Shown in pieces: positions 8,757 to 16,951 of a stretch of DNA of 64,000 nt (position 1 is its first letter; each line of letters begins with the position of its first letter). The position numbers were made by a program, and so were the translations under genes. A model generated the notes under the pieces. The model worked only from the letters and a program-made list of their open reading frames with translations. It was not told where the DNA came from and did no database searches. This DNA comes from Changchengzhania lutea. GTDB lineage: Bacteria > Bacteroidota > Bacteroidia > Flavobacteriales > Flavobacteriaceae. Location of the stretch: NCBI RefSeq assembly GCF_006974145.1, contig NZ_CP039456.1, positions 4,030,499 through 4,094,498 on the forward strand, read 5' to 3'.

Positions 8757-9719
8757 ATGCTTAAAGTTGGTGTACTTGGTGCAGGCCACCTTGGAAAGAT
8801 CCATTTAAGATTGCTTCAACAGTCTGAAAAATATGAATTAGTTGGTTTCTATGATGCTGATCAGGAAAATGCAAAAAAGGTAGATGCAGAATTTGGATAC
8901 AAATATTTTAATACTATTGACGCGCTTATTGATGCCGTAGATGTGGTGGATATTGTAACACCAACCCTATCGCATTATGATTGTGCCAAACAAGCCATTA
9001 GTAAAGGGAAACATATATTTATAGAAAAGCCAATTACCAATACTGTTGAAGAAGCTGAAGAAATTAGAGCATTGGTTGCTTCTAACAATGTGAAAGGGCA
9101 AGTTGGCCATGTAGAGCGATTTAATCCAGCATTTATTGCGGTTAAAGAAGAGATTAATTCGCCCATGTTTATTGAATCACATCGCTTAGCAGAATTTAAT
9201 CCCCGTGGCACAGATGTTCCTGTGGTTTTAGATTTGATGATTCATGACATTGATATCATTTTAAGTCTCGTTAAATCTCCAGTTAAAAATATTTCGGCAA
9301 GTGGGGTTTCAGTCATTAGTGACACGCCAGATATCGCCAATGCACGTATTGAGTTTGAGAATGGCTGTGTAGCAAATTTAACAGCGAGCCGTATCTCACT
9401 TAAAAAAATGCGAAAGGCACGTTTCTTTCAAAAAGATGCTTATATCTCTGTAGACTTTTTAGAAAAAAAATGTGAAGTTGTAAAAATGAAAGACGCTCCA
9501 AAAAATCCTGGAGATTTCGACATGATTTTACAAAATGCAGAAGGCATTAAAAAGCAAATTTATTTTGACAATCCTCAGATAGAATCCAATAATTCTATTT
9601 TAGACGAACTGGAAACGTTTGCAGATGCCATTAACAATAATACAACCCCAATAGTGACACTTCATGATGGCACTGAGGCCTTACGGATTGCAAATCAAAT
9701 TATTGGTTGTTTTAAATAA
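8757..9719 (+). CDS. Gfo/Idh/MocA-family oxidoreductase
   Basis: NAD(P)-dependent sugar or inositol type dehydrogenase, 320 residues. The N-terminal Rossmann fold has GVLGAGHLGKIHL (5-17) and the family signature EKP at 90-92 (FIEKPITN). The C-terminal half carries the alpha/beta sheet that forms the tetramer, with VLDLMIHDIDIIL as the likely active-site helix containing the family H/D pair. The substrate is unknown; in flavobacteria this gene is commonly found just before the 3-hydroxybutyryl-CoA dehydrogenase gene, as here, with no sugar genes near, so the substrate may not be a sugar. Confidence 0.9.
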   Translation: MLKVGVLGAGHLGKIHLRLLQQSEKYELVGFYDADQENAKKVDAEFGYKYFNTIDALIDAVDVVDIVTPTLSHYDCAKQAISKGKHIFIEKPITNTVEEAEEIRALVASNNVKGQVGHVERFNPAFIAVKEEINSPMFIESHRLAEFNPRGTDVPVVLDLMIHDIDIILSLVKSPVKNISASGVSVISDTPDIANARIEFENGCVANLTASRISLKKMRKARFFQKDAYISVDFLEKKCEVVKMKDAPKNPGDFDMILQNAEGIKKQIYFDNPQIESNNSILDELETFADAINNNTTPIVTLHDGTEALRIANQIIGCFK

Positions 9720-9836
9720 AGTAATGATGAAGAAAGCCTATTACGAAGTGATGTCTTCTTCTATAGCCTCTGCGTAACCACGACTATAATTTACCTTCAT
9801 ATAGAACAAACATACAATTACAAAAATATATTATAA

Positions 9837-10727
9837 ATGAAAAACGTTGCAGTAATAGGTGCAGGTACTATGGGAAACGGGATCGCCCATACTTTTGCAC
9901 AAAGCGGATTTAATGTTCAACTTATAGACGTTAGTGAAGATGCTTTAAAAAAAGGAATGGATGCCATTTCTAGAAACTTAGATAGAATGGTTTCTAAAGA
10001 AAAAATAACTGAAGCTGATAAAGCCGACACTTTACAACATATCACCACGTTTACAAATATTAAAGAAGGTGTTGAATATGCTAGTTTGGTCGTTGAAGCG
10101 GCTACAGAGCGCATAGATTTAAAACTGAACATCTTTAAGCAACTCGACAAGGTTTGTCGTGAAGATACTATTTTGGCTACCAATACCTCTTCCATTTCTA
10201 TCACACAAATTGCTGCCGTAACATCACGCCCAGACATGGTTATTGGCATGCATTTTATGAATCCTGTACCCATTATGAAACTGGTTGAAATCATTCGTGG
10301 TTACAATACCAGTGATGATGTCACAAAACGGATTATGGATTTATCAAAAGAATTGGGAAAGGATCCAGTCGAGGTTAATGATTACCCAGGTTTTGTAGCA
10401 AACCGCATTTTAATGCCTATGCTTAATGAATCTATTGAAACCTTATATAATGGCGTTGCTGGTGTGCAAGAGATTGATACCGTGATGAAATTAGGCATGG
10501 CACACCCTATGGGTCCGCTACAATTAGCCGATTTTATTGGTCTTGATGTGTGTTTATCTATTTTAAATGTGATGTACGACGGATTTAAAAATCCAAAATA
10601 TGCCCCTTGTCCCTTGTTGGTAAATATGGTCATGGCTGGAAAATTAGGTGTAAAATCTGGTGAAGGCTTTTATGATTATTCCGAAAGTAGAAAGGCGGAA
10701 AACGTCGCTCAACAATTTATAAAGTAG
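9837..10727 (+). CDS. 3-hydroxybutyryl-CoA dehydrogenase
   Basis: NAD(P)-dependent enzyme that interconverts acetoacetyl-CoA and 3-hydroxybutyryl-CoA in fatty-acid and amino-acid breakdown. The 296 residues show the dinucleotide-binding GAGTMGNG (8-15), VVEAATERIDLK, ATNTSSISIT with S118/S119, the catalytic H139 in GMHFMNPVP, and the C-terminal helical domain NDYPGFVANRILMPMLNE with GLDVCLSI. Length and motif order match PaaH/Hbd. It follows the Gfo gene by 117 bases and precedes the DUF1015 gene by 68. Confidence 0.95.
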   Translation: MKNVAVIGAGTMGNGIAHTFAQSGFNVQLIDVSEDALKKGMDAISRNLDRMVSKEKITEADKADTLQHITTFTNIKEGVEYASLVVEAATERIDLKLNIFKQLDKVCREDTILATNTSSISITQIAAVTSRPDMVIGMHFMNPVPIMKLVEIIRGYNTSDDVTKRIMDLSKELGKDPVEVNDYPGFVANRILMPMLNESIETLYNGVAGVQEIDTVMKLGMAHPMGPLQLADFIGLDVCLSILNVMYDGFKNPKYAPCPLLVNMVMAGKLGVKSGEGFYDYSESRKAENVAQQFIK

Positions 10728-10729
10728 AC

Positions 10730-10785
10730 AGTCCCAGTCCCAGTATGCAGTAACTCACTCCTGAGACTGAATACTGCGACTGAAA
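10730..10785. repeat. Inverted CAGT-rich spacer repeat
   Basis: Left arm CAGTCCCAGTATGCAGT and right arm ACTGAATACTGCGACTG pair almost fully. Related CAGT-rich spacers occur at 22745-22780 and 30630-30660. It lies between hbd and the DUF1015 gene. Confidence 0.55.
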
Positions 10786-10795
10786 ACAAATTTTC

Positions 10796-12034
10796 ATGGC
10801 AAAAGTAATTCCGTTTAAAGCAGTACGACCAACGCGAGATAAGGTAAGCTTGGTTGCTTCGAGGTCGTATCAAAGTTACACGCAAGATGAGTTAGAATCG
10901 CGATTAGACTACAATCCGTTTTCGTTTCTTCATATTATAAACCCTGGTTACAAATACCATAAAGATATTACCGGTGAAGCACGTTACACCTTGGTTAGAA
11001 ATCGGTATTTGGAATTTAAGGAAGATAAAACCTTTGTTCAAGACGCTTCAGACTGTTATTATATCTATAAAATAGTAAATCGTGAAGGGCACAGCTTTTC
11101 TGGAATTATTGCAGCGGTAAGTGCCGAAGATTACGAAAAAGACATCATTAAAAAGCATGAAGACACGATTGAGTATCGTGAAAATATTTTTAAGGACTAT
11201 TTAAAAACAGTGGGGTTTAATGCAGAACCCGTACTACTCACCTATCCTGATAATGATGTAATTGCATCCTTAATTTCGACCATTCAAAAAGATAGAGCGG
11301 AGTATGAATTTACCACCACGTATCGAGATACCCATTACTTATGGAAACTTGATGATGAACATGCTATAACATCTATTAAGAACGCTTTTGAAGCTATTGA
11401 AACCATTTATATTGCAGATGGTCATCACAGATCAGCCTCTTCTTATTTATTATCGCAAGATTTAAAATTGGCAAACAAAAAACATAATGGTCATGAGGCT
11501 TATAATTTTTTTATGAGCTATTTAATTCCAGAATCTGATTTGAAAATATATGAATTTAATAGACTGATTAAAGATTTAAATGGACTTAGCAAAGAAGCCT
11601 TTTTAATTCAGCTTGATATGATGTATCGTATTGAAAACAGAGGTAGCGATTTATATATCCCAACCAAAAAACATCATTTTAGCATGTATTTAGATGGCGG
11701 ATTTTATTCGCTATATTTAAGAAAACATAATTATACCATGGAAACATCCTTAGATGTTTTAGACACCCAAGTACTCTATAAGACTATTTTACAGCCCATT
11801 TTAGGAATTTCAGATTTGCGCAATGACACAAGAATAAGTTACTCGCACGGAAAAAATAATTTAGTGACTATTAAAAGTAAAGTAGATAATGGTGATTTCG
11901 CAGTTGGTTTTGGATTGTTACCGGTGACTATAGAAGAAATGAAAGCCATTGCTAATGATCATTTAACTATGCCACCAAAGAGCACCTTTATTGAACCCAA
12001 ATTGCGTAGTGGCGTCACCATATATGAGTTTTAA
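10796..12034 (+). CDS. DUF1015 family protein
   Basis: Conserved cytoplasmic protein of 412 residues without a proven biochemical activity. It begins with the usual MAKVIPFKAVRPTRDKV, has the NPFSFLHIINPGYKYH block near residue 45, YIADGHHRSASSYL near residue 205 (the conserved GHHR motif of the family) and the terminal PKSTFIEPKLRSGVTIYEF. The conserved histidine/arginine cluster suggests an enzyme or nucleotide-binding protein. In several phyla it lies near serine-synthesis genes; here it lies between a CoA dehydrogenase gene and yggS. Confidence 0.9.
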   Translation: MAKVIPFKAVRPTRDKVSLVASRSYQSYTQDELESRLDYNPFSFLHIINPGYKYHKDITGEARYTLVRNRYLEFKEDKTFVQDASDCYYIYKIVNREGHSFSGIIAAVSAEDYEKDIIKKHEDTIEYRENIFKDYLKTVGFNAEPVLLTYPDNDVIASLISTIQKDRAEYEFTTTYRDTHYLWKLDDEHAITSIKNAFEAIETIYIADGHHRSASSYLLSQDLKLANKKHNGHEAYNFFMSYLIPESDLKIYEFNRLIKDLNGLSKEAFLIQLDMMYRIENRGSDLYIPTKKHHFSMYLDGGFYSLYLRKHNYTMETSLDVLDTQVLYKTILQPILGISDLRNDTRISYSHGKNNLVTIKSKVDNGDFAVGFGLLPVTIEEMKAIANDHLTMPPKSTFIEPKLRSGVTIYEF

Positions 12035-12108
12035 AAAAATGTGGATGCGTTTATTTGTTAAGCTGTTTAATGGCTAATAGCTTAATGTAAATACCTTAAT
12101 ATAAAATA

Positions 12109-12771
12109 ATGTCAATAAAAGAAAATCTTCAAAACATAAAATCAAAACTCCCAGAACACGTCACCCTAGTTGCCGTTTCAAAAACAAAACCTGTTAGTGA
12201 TTTAATGGAAGCCTATAATGCTGGACAGCGCGTTTTTGGTGAAAATAAAATACAGGAAATGGTAGATAAATACGAGGATATGCCTAAAGATATTCAGTGG
12301 CATATGATTGGGCACGTGCAACGCAATAAGGTGAAATACATGGCGCCATTTGTAAGTCTAATTCACGGGGTTGATAATTTTAAACTGCTTAAAGAAATTA
12401 ATAAGGGAGCTATAAAAAACAATAGAGTGATAGATTGTTTGCTTCAAATAAAAATTGCTTCAGAAGATTCAAAATTCGGTATGTCACCGGAGGACGCTAG
12501 TCGTCTCTTACAATCCGAAAACTATTCGGAATTAACAAATATAAAAGTAGTAGGCCTTATGGGCATGGCTACATTTACTGATAACACGGACCAAATAACT
12601 AAAGAATTCAATGAACTGAAATCTACATTTGAAGAACTACAAAAACTGGATACTACAAATTGTAAACTGGAAACTATTAGCATGGGCATGAGCGGTGATT
12701 ATATGTTGGCTATAGATTGCGGTAGTAACATGGTTAGGATAGGAAGTAGTATATTTGGGGATAGGAGTTAA
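12109..12771 (+). CDS. YggS/PROSC-family pyridoxal-phosphate homeostasis protein
   Basis: PLP-binding protein that buffers vitamin B6 and affects amino-acid metabolism. The 220 residues form a TIM barrel: VTLVAVSKTKPVSDL with the PLP lysine K25, FGENKIQEM, IQWHMIGHVQRNKVKY, SLIHGVDNFKLL, and SMGMSGDYMLAID with VRIGSSIFG at the phosphate site. Length is typical. It follows the DUF1015 gene by 74 bases and is the last gene before the toxin/antitoxin scar. Confidence 0.95.
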   Translation: MSIKENLQNIKSKLPEHVTLVAVSKTKPVSDLMEAYNAGQRVFGENKIQEMVDKYEDMPKDIQWHMIGHVQRNKVKYMAPFVSLIHGVDNFKLLKEINKGAIKNNRVIDCLLQIKIASEDSKFGMSPEDASRLLQSENYSELTNIKVVGLMGMATFTDNTDQITKEFNELKSTFEELQKLDTTNCKLETISMGMSGDYMLAIDCGSNMVRIGSSIFGDRS

Positions 12772-12799
12772 CAATTAAAAGTGAAAAGTTAACAACTCT

Positions 12800-13036
12800 A
12801 TGCAAGAATCCATATTAAAAAATAAAAGTTATGCGTTCGCTATTTTGATAGTAGAAACCTATAAAGTTATTTCATCTGAGAAGAAAGAATTCACGCTATC
12901 AAGACAACTTTTTAAAAGCGGCACTTCGATAGGAGCAAATATAAGGGAGGCCGAATTTGCTCAATCAAATAAAGACTATATAAGTAAAATGAGTATTGCT
13001 TTGAAAGAAACAAACGAAACTGGATATTCAATTTAA
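12800..13036 (+). pseudogene. Truncated four-helix-bundle (23S rRNA IVS-type) protein
   Basis: The first ~73 residues are a standard member of the four-helix-bundle/IVS family: KSYAFAILIVETYKVIS, SRQLFKSGTSIGANIREAEF, then KDYISKMSIALKETNET. Family members are usually about 115-125 residues and continue with a fourth helix starting EYWL. Here the frame ends four residues later (GYSI stop), and the DNA immediately downstream encodes the C-terminal two thirds of a HigB toxin in another frame. I read this as a deletion that fused the two genes. Bacterial members are common genomic passengers whose function is not settled. Confidence 0.75.
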
Positions 13037-13239
13037 TAAAATCCGAATGGAACAACATCAACGAATTAAAAAACGAATATCCCAGTGCAAGTATTTTAAA
13101 GGATAACCGAATAGCTTATAATATTAAGGGAAACAATTATCGCTTGATTGTAAAATTTAACTTTGAGTATAAAATATGCTGGATAAGATTTATTGGAACT
13201 CATGCAGAATATGACAAAATTGACGCAAATAACATCTGA
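13021..13239 (+). pseudogene. higB: HigB-type toxin remnant (N-terminus lost)
   Basis: From 13021 an open frame without a start codon reads WIFNLIKSEWNNINELKNEY, then YPSASILKDNRIAYNIKGNN, YRLIVKFNFEYKICWIRFIG and GTHAEYDKIDANNI, stopping at 13237-13239. This is the conserved body of the HigB mRNA-interferase family, which cuts mRNA on the ribosome. The first ~30 residues are absent and are replaced by the four-helix-bundle gene in a different frame, so no active toxin is expected. The stop lies two bases before the antitoxin ATG, the usual HigBA arrangement. Confidence 0.8.
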
Positions 13240-13241
13240 TT

Positions 13242-13598
13242 ATGGACATAGCACCTATTAGAAACGAAAAAGACTATCAAAATGCTCTTGACCGACTTGA
13301 GCTAATATTTGATGCGGAAAAAGGAATGGAAGAAGGAGATGAGCTTGAAATCCTTTCAATCTTAATTGACCGATACGAAAACGAAAACTTTCCTATGGGA
13401 ATGCCTGCCCCAATTGAGGCTATTAAATTCCGAATGGAACAGATGGGAATGAAACAAAAGGACTTGGCAGAGGTTGTCGGATTTAAAAGCAGAGTAAGTG
13501 AAATTTTGAATAAAAAGCGTAAACTTCCTTTGGATATGATTAGAAAATTAAATGCAACACTTCATATTCCGACTGAAGTTTTAGTACAAGATTATTAA
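13242..13598 (+). CDS. higA: HigA-type antitoxin, helix-turn-helix
   Basis: DNA-binding antitoxin of 118 residues, apparently intact. The N-terminal part (RNEKDYQNALDRLELIFDAE, EGDELEILSILIDRYENENF) is the toxin-contact region of long HigA proteins, and the C-terminal part IEAIKFRMEQMGMKQKDLAE, VVGFKSRVSEILNKKRKL is an XRE-type helix-turn-helix. Normally it represses the higBA operon together with HigB. The toxin gene just upstream is broken, so this is an orphan antitoxin that may still act as a repressor or protect against a related toxin. Downstream, AACGCCAGTGGCTATCAACC at 13600-13619 resembles the end motifs of mobile gene cassettes in this group (low confidence). Confidence 0.88.
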   Translation: MDIAPIRNEKDYQNALDRLELIFDAEKGMEEGDELEILSILIDRYENENFPMGMPAPIEAIKFRMEQMGMKQKDLAEVVGFKSRVSEILNKKRKLPLDMIRKLNATLHIPTEVLVQDY

Positions 13599-13639
13599 AA
13601 CGCCAGTGGCTATCAACCATTAAAACAAAGAAATCAAAA

Positions 13640-13674
13640 CTTAATTAACTTTTAATTTTTAACTTTTAACTGAA
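13640..13674. repeat. TTAACTTTTAA-type spacer repeat
   Basis: Near-tandem units of TTAACTTTTAA type, directly in front of the TTG start at 13679. A longer copy lies at 30721-30752, again just before a start codon (serA), and a short reverse-oriented trace at 12775-12795. Its position may help transcription start or ribosome loading, but it may also be only a spacer repeat. Confidence 0.5.
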
Positions 13675-13678
13675 TTAT

Positions 13679-15049
13679 TTGTACGCCATATTAGACATAG
13701 AAACAACCGGAGGAAAGTATAATGAAGAGGGCATTACTGAGATAGCCATCTATAAGTTTGACGGCCATGAGATCGTAGATCAATTCATTAGCCTTGTCAA
13801 TCCAGAACGGGATATTCAGCCCTTTGTGATTAATTTAACAGGAATAAATAGCGGCATGCTAAGGCATGCTCCTAAATTTTATGAAGTTGCTAAACGGATT
13901 GTAGAAATTACCGAGGACTGTATTATTGTGGCACATAATGCTCAATTTGATTATCGTATTCTAGGGACTGAATTCAGACGCCTTGGTTTCGAATTCAAGC
14001 GAAAATCCTTATGCACAGTGGAGTTAGCAAAAGAATTAATTCCAGATCAAACTTCCTATAGTTTAGGCAAATTGGTGCGCTCGCTGGGAATTCCTGTCAC
14101 CGATAGACATCGTGCTTCAGGTGATGCTCTAGCTACGGTTAAGCTATTTAAAATGCTTTTAGACAAAGACACTAACAAATCCATTATACAGCAATCTGTT
14201 AGATTAAACCCTAAGCATCAATTAGAACCCAGACATTTGGATATTATGGACGGGCTCCCAAGCACCACTGGTGTGTATTATATTCATAGAGCAGATGGTA
14301 AAATCATTTATGTTGGAAAAAGTAGCAATATCAAGAAGCGTATCAATCAACATTTTACCAATACCAATCAGAAATCAAAAAAAATTCAATCTCAAGTAAC
14401 AGCGGTAACCTATGAATCTACAGGAAGTGAACTCGTTGCGCTATTAAAGGAAAGTGAAGAGATAAAGAGCCTTAAACCTATATTTAACAGGGCGTTACGA
14501 AGAACCGTATTTACGCATGCACTTTATAGTTTTAAAGATGAAAACAATTACATCAACTTAAAAATTGATTTGGCAGATGGTAGAAAAAAACCGATAACCA
14601 CATTTAGCAACAAGCAAAGTGCTAAAAGTTTCCTAATGCGGGCTGTTGAGGATTATAAACTCTGTCAGAAATTAACAGGGTTGCATCCTACAAATTCAAC
14701 CTGTTTTAATTATGAAATTAAACAATGTGAAGGTGCCTGTATAGAGGCTGAAGCATTTGAAACTTACAATAAACGCGTAGAATCACTAATTGCAAAAAAT
14801 AGTTATTCAAACAAGAATATGGTTATTGTAGATAGAGGAAGGGAAATTGATGAGCGCAGTGCTATTCTTATTGAAGATGGTGTTTTTAAAGGCTTAGGCT
14901 TTTTTAATCTCAATTATCAAATAATAAATATAGAGGTTTTAGAGTCTTTGATTACACCCATGAAAAACAATAGGGATACCCAACATATTATCCAGAGTTA
15001 TTTAAGACGAAATAAACGCCTCAAAACAATTGAATTGCATCATCGCTAA
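13679..15049 (+). CDS. DEDDh exonuclease / GIY-YIG nuclease fusion
   Basis: Fusion nuclease of 456 residues. Residues 1-165 are a DnaQ-type 3'-5' exonuclease: DIETTG (D6, E8), IVAHNAQFDYRIL, and the late DRHRASGDALAT with the H and D of the DEDDh set. Residues about 195-285 are a GIY-YIG domain as in UvrC and Cho: GVYYIHRADGKIIYVGKSSN, IKKRINQHF, and a glutamate in ALLKESEEIKSLKP. A UvrC/Cho-like cysteine-bearing stretch (HPTNSTCFNYEIKQCEGAC) follows, and the helix-hairpin-helix of UvrC is absent. It probably nicks and trims DNA in repair. The start is TTG; no ATG or GTG fits before the first strand. Confidence 0.9.
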   Translation: MYAILDIETTGGKYNEEGITEIAIYKFDGHEIVDQFISLVNPERDIQPFVINLTGINSGMLRHAPKFYEVAKRIVEITEDCIIVAHNAQFDYRILGTEFRRLGFEFKRKSLCTVELAKELIPDQTSYSLGKLVRSLGIPVTDRHRASGDALATVKLFKMLLDKDTNKSIIQQSVRLNPKHQLEPRHLDIMDGLPSTTGVYYIHRADGKIIYVGKSSNIKKRINQHFTNTNQKSKKIQSQVTAVTYESTGSELVALLKESEEIKSLKPIFNRALRRTVFTHALYSFKDENNYINLKIDLADGRKKPITTFSNKQSAKSFLMRAVEDYKLCQKLTGLHPTNSTCFNYEIKQCEGACIEAEAFETYNKRVESLIAKNSYSNKNMVIVDRGREIDERSAILIEDGVFKGLGFFNLNYQIINIEVLESLITPMKNNRDTQHIIQSYLRRNKRLKTIELHHR

Positions 15050-15069
15050 TACACTACACTAACTTTTAG

Positions 15070-15077
15070 TATTTTTG
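15070..15077 (+). promoter_or_regulatory. -7 promoter element before the ion channel gene
   Basis: TATTTTTG fits TAnnTTTG and ends 5 bases before the ATG at 15083, implying a very short leader. Confidence 0.35.
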
Positions 15078-15082
15078 ACATC

Positions 15083-15931
15083 ATGAGTGAAACCAAAAAA
15101 ATTCCGTGGCGAACCAGACTTCATGAAATTATTTATGAAGCAGATACCCCTGCTGGTAAATTGTTCGATGTCATATTATTTATTGCCATTATTCTAAGTA
15201 TTATCCTGGTCATGTTGGAAAGCGTCAATAGCTTTGACGACAAGTACCATGAATTTCTCAATATCTCAGAATGGGTAATCACCATTCTGTTTAGCTTTGA
15301 ATACATTGCCAGAATTATCACTGTAAAAAGACCTATAAAATATATCACTAGTTTTTATGGTATTATAGATTTACTATCAACCACCCCCAAATACATCTCC
15401 TTATTATTTGGAGGTATTCATGCCCTAGCAGCTTTAAGGGCTTTACGGTTATTAAGAGTATTTAGAATATTAAAGTTAGTACGGTATTTAGGAGCATCAA
15501 ACATGTTGGTAAGCGCCCTAAAAGCAAGTCGTGCAAAAATATCGGTGTTCCTTTTTGCCGTCCTTATTTTGGCCATTATTTTCGGGACACTCATGTATTT
15601 AATCGAAGGAGAGGAAAGTGGATTTACAAGCATCCCTACCAGTGTGTATTGGTGTATTGTAACGCTAACAACAGTGGGCTTTGGGGACATTGCTCCCATT
15701 ACACCTGCTGGTCAACTCCTAGCCACTATTATTATGGTTTTGGGTTATGGCATTATTGCAGTACCAACGGGGATTGTTTCTGCCGAATATACCAGTCAAA
15801 ATAAGAATAATATCCTAAGGAAAAAAAATAAAGTCGCATTAAACTCTCAATCTTGTGCCTATTGCTTAGCTGAAAATCATAAAGATGGCGCTAAATACTG
15901 TCATCAATGCGGTCACGGTTTACATCCATAG
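15083..15931 (+). CDS. Voltage-gated potassium channel-like protein with C-terminal zinc ribbon
   Basis: Inner-membrane ion channel subunit of 282 residues with six membrane segments. Segments 1-3 are near residues 25-85, and the voltage-sensor-like S4 is ALRALRLLRVFRILKLVRYL with regularly spaced arginines. The pore region has the selectivity filter TTVGFGD near residues 195-201, followed by the last segment ATIIMVLGYGIIAVPTGIV. After the pore comes a short tail ending in a zinc ribbon with two CxxC knuckles (CAYC and CHQC), which suggests metal- or redox-dependent control of gating. It probably moves K+. It lies 33 bases after the nuclease gene and may share its transcript. Confidence 0.9.
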   Translation: MSETKKIPWRTRLHEIIYEADTPAGKLFDVILFIAIILSIILVMLESVNSFDDKYHEFLNISEWVITILFSFEYIARIITVKRPIKYITSFYGIIDLLSTTPKYISLLFGGIHALAALRALRLLRVFRILKLVRYLGASNMLVSALKASRAKISVFLFAVLILAIIFGTLMYLIEGEESGFTSIPTSVYWCIVTLTTVGFGDIAPITPAGQLLATIIMVLGYGIIAVPTGIVSAEYTSQNKNNILRKKNKVALNSQSCAYCLAENHKDGAKYCHQCGHGLHP

Positions 15932-15991
15932 GCAATGTCGTTTTAAAAAACGCATCACATTACAAATCACAATACCGTATTAACTTCAAAA

Positions 15992-16924
15992 ATAAATACC
16001 ATAGATTTTAAAACTAAATACCTCATCGCCGTTATAGGGCCAACTGCTATAGGGAAAACAGCGCTTAGTATAAAGTTAGCACAACATTTTAAAACTCAAA
16101 TTATATCAGCAGATTCTAGACAGTTTTATAAAGAAATGCAAATCGGAACTGCGGCACCAACCGATGAAGAATTACGTGCAGCTCCCCATCATTTTATTCA
16201 TCATAAATCTATCCATGACGATTACAATGTAGGTGCATTTGAAAAGGATGCCTTACTGAAATTAGATGAACTTTACAGAGATAATAACCTTGTTATTTTG
16301 GTTGGGGGTTCTGGGTTATATGTAGATGCAGTAACCAAAGGACTGGATTATTTTCCCGAGGTTAACCCAGAAATTAGAAATGAATTAAATATTGAACTCA
16401 AAGAAAAAGGACTGACCCATTTACAGGAAAAATTACAAAAACTGGACAATGAATCTTATCAAAATATAGCCATTGATAACCCGCATCGCGTTATTAGAGC
16501 TTTGGAAATTTGTTTGGGAACGGGCAAACCCTACTCCTCATTTCTAAATAAAGGTAAGGTTTCGCGAAACTTTAAAACCATCACTATTGGTCTTGATGCA
16601 GAAAGGCCTACCATTTACGACCGGATTAATAAACGTGTTGATATCATGATGGCCATGGGGTTGTTAGATGAAGTGAAACAACTTCAAAAGCAGCAACAAT
16701 TAAATGCCTTAAATACGGTGGGTTACAAAGAACTTTTTAATTACTTAAAAGGAACATGGGATTTCGACTTTGCCATCTCAGAAATAAAGAAAAATAGTCG
16801 TCGCTTTGCAAAACGACAACTCACATGGTTTAAAAGAAATAAACAAACCCTTTGGTTTCCATACGATACTTCACTTGAAAATATTACCACGGAAATTGAA
16901 AAGATTATAACTGAAAATGATTAA
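15992..16924 (+). CDS. miaA: tRNA dimethylallyltransferase, start codon unclear
   Basis: Adds a dimethylallyl group to A37 of tRNAs that read UNN codons. Coding evidence starts well before the first usable ATG (16136): the frame upstream reads KYLIAVIGPTAIGKTALSIK, containing the P-loop, then IISADSRQFYKEMQIGTAAP. Later come LVGGSGLYVDAV, NPHRVIRALEI and NTVGYKELFNYLKG. From the previous stop at 15944 down to the P-loop there is no in-frame ATG, GTG or TTG; the nearest possible initiators are ATA at 15992 or 16001 or ATT at 15959. An in-frame ATG at 15935 is followed three codons later by that stop. I place the start at ATA 15992, giving 310 residues, a normal MiaA length. Confidence 0.85.
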   Translation: MNTIDFKTKYLIAVIGPTAIGKTALSIKLAQHFKTQIISADSRQFYKEMQIGTAAPTDEELRAAPHHFIHHKSIHDDYNVGAFEKDALLKLDELYRDNNLVILVGGSGLYVDAVTKGLDYFPEVNPEIRNELNIELKEKGLTHLQEKLQKLDNESYQNIAIDNPHRVIRALEICLGTGKPYSSFLNKGKVSRNFKTITIGLDAERPTIYDRINKRVDIMMAMGLLDEVKQLQKQQQLNALNTVGYKELFNYLKGTWDFDFAISEIKKNSRRFAKRQLTWFKRNKQTLWFPYDTSLENITTEIEKIITEND

Positions 16925-16951
16925 TTTTAATGGGTTCTAAAAAATAGTATT

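Noticed and set aside
16136-16924. Taking the ATG at 16136 as the miaA start
   Set aside because: It removes the P-loop GPTAIGKT, which is coded in the same frame just upstream, and would give an inactive protein.
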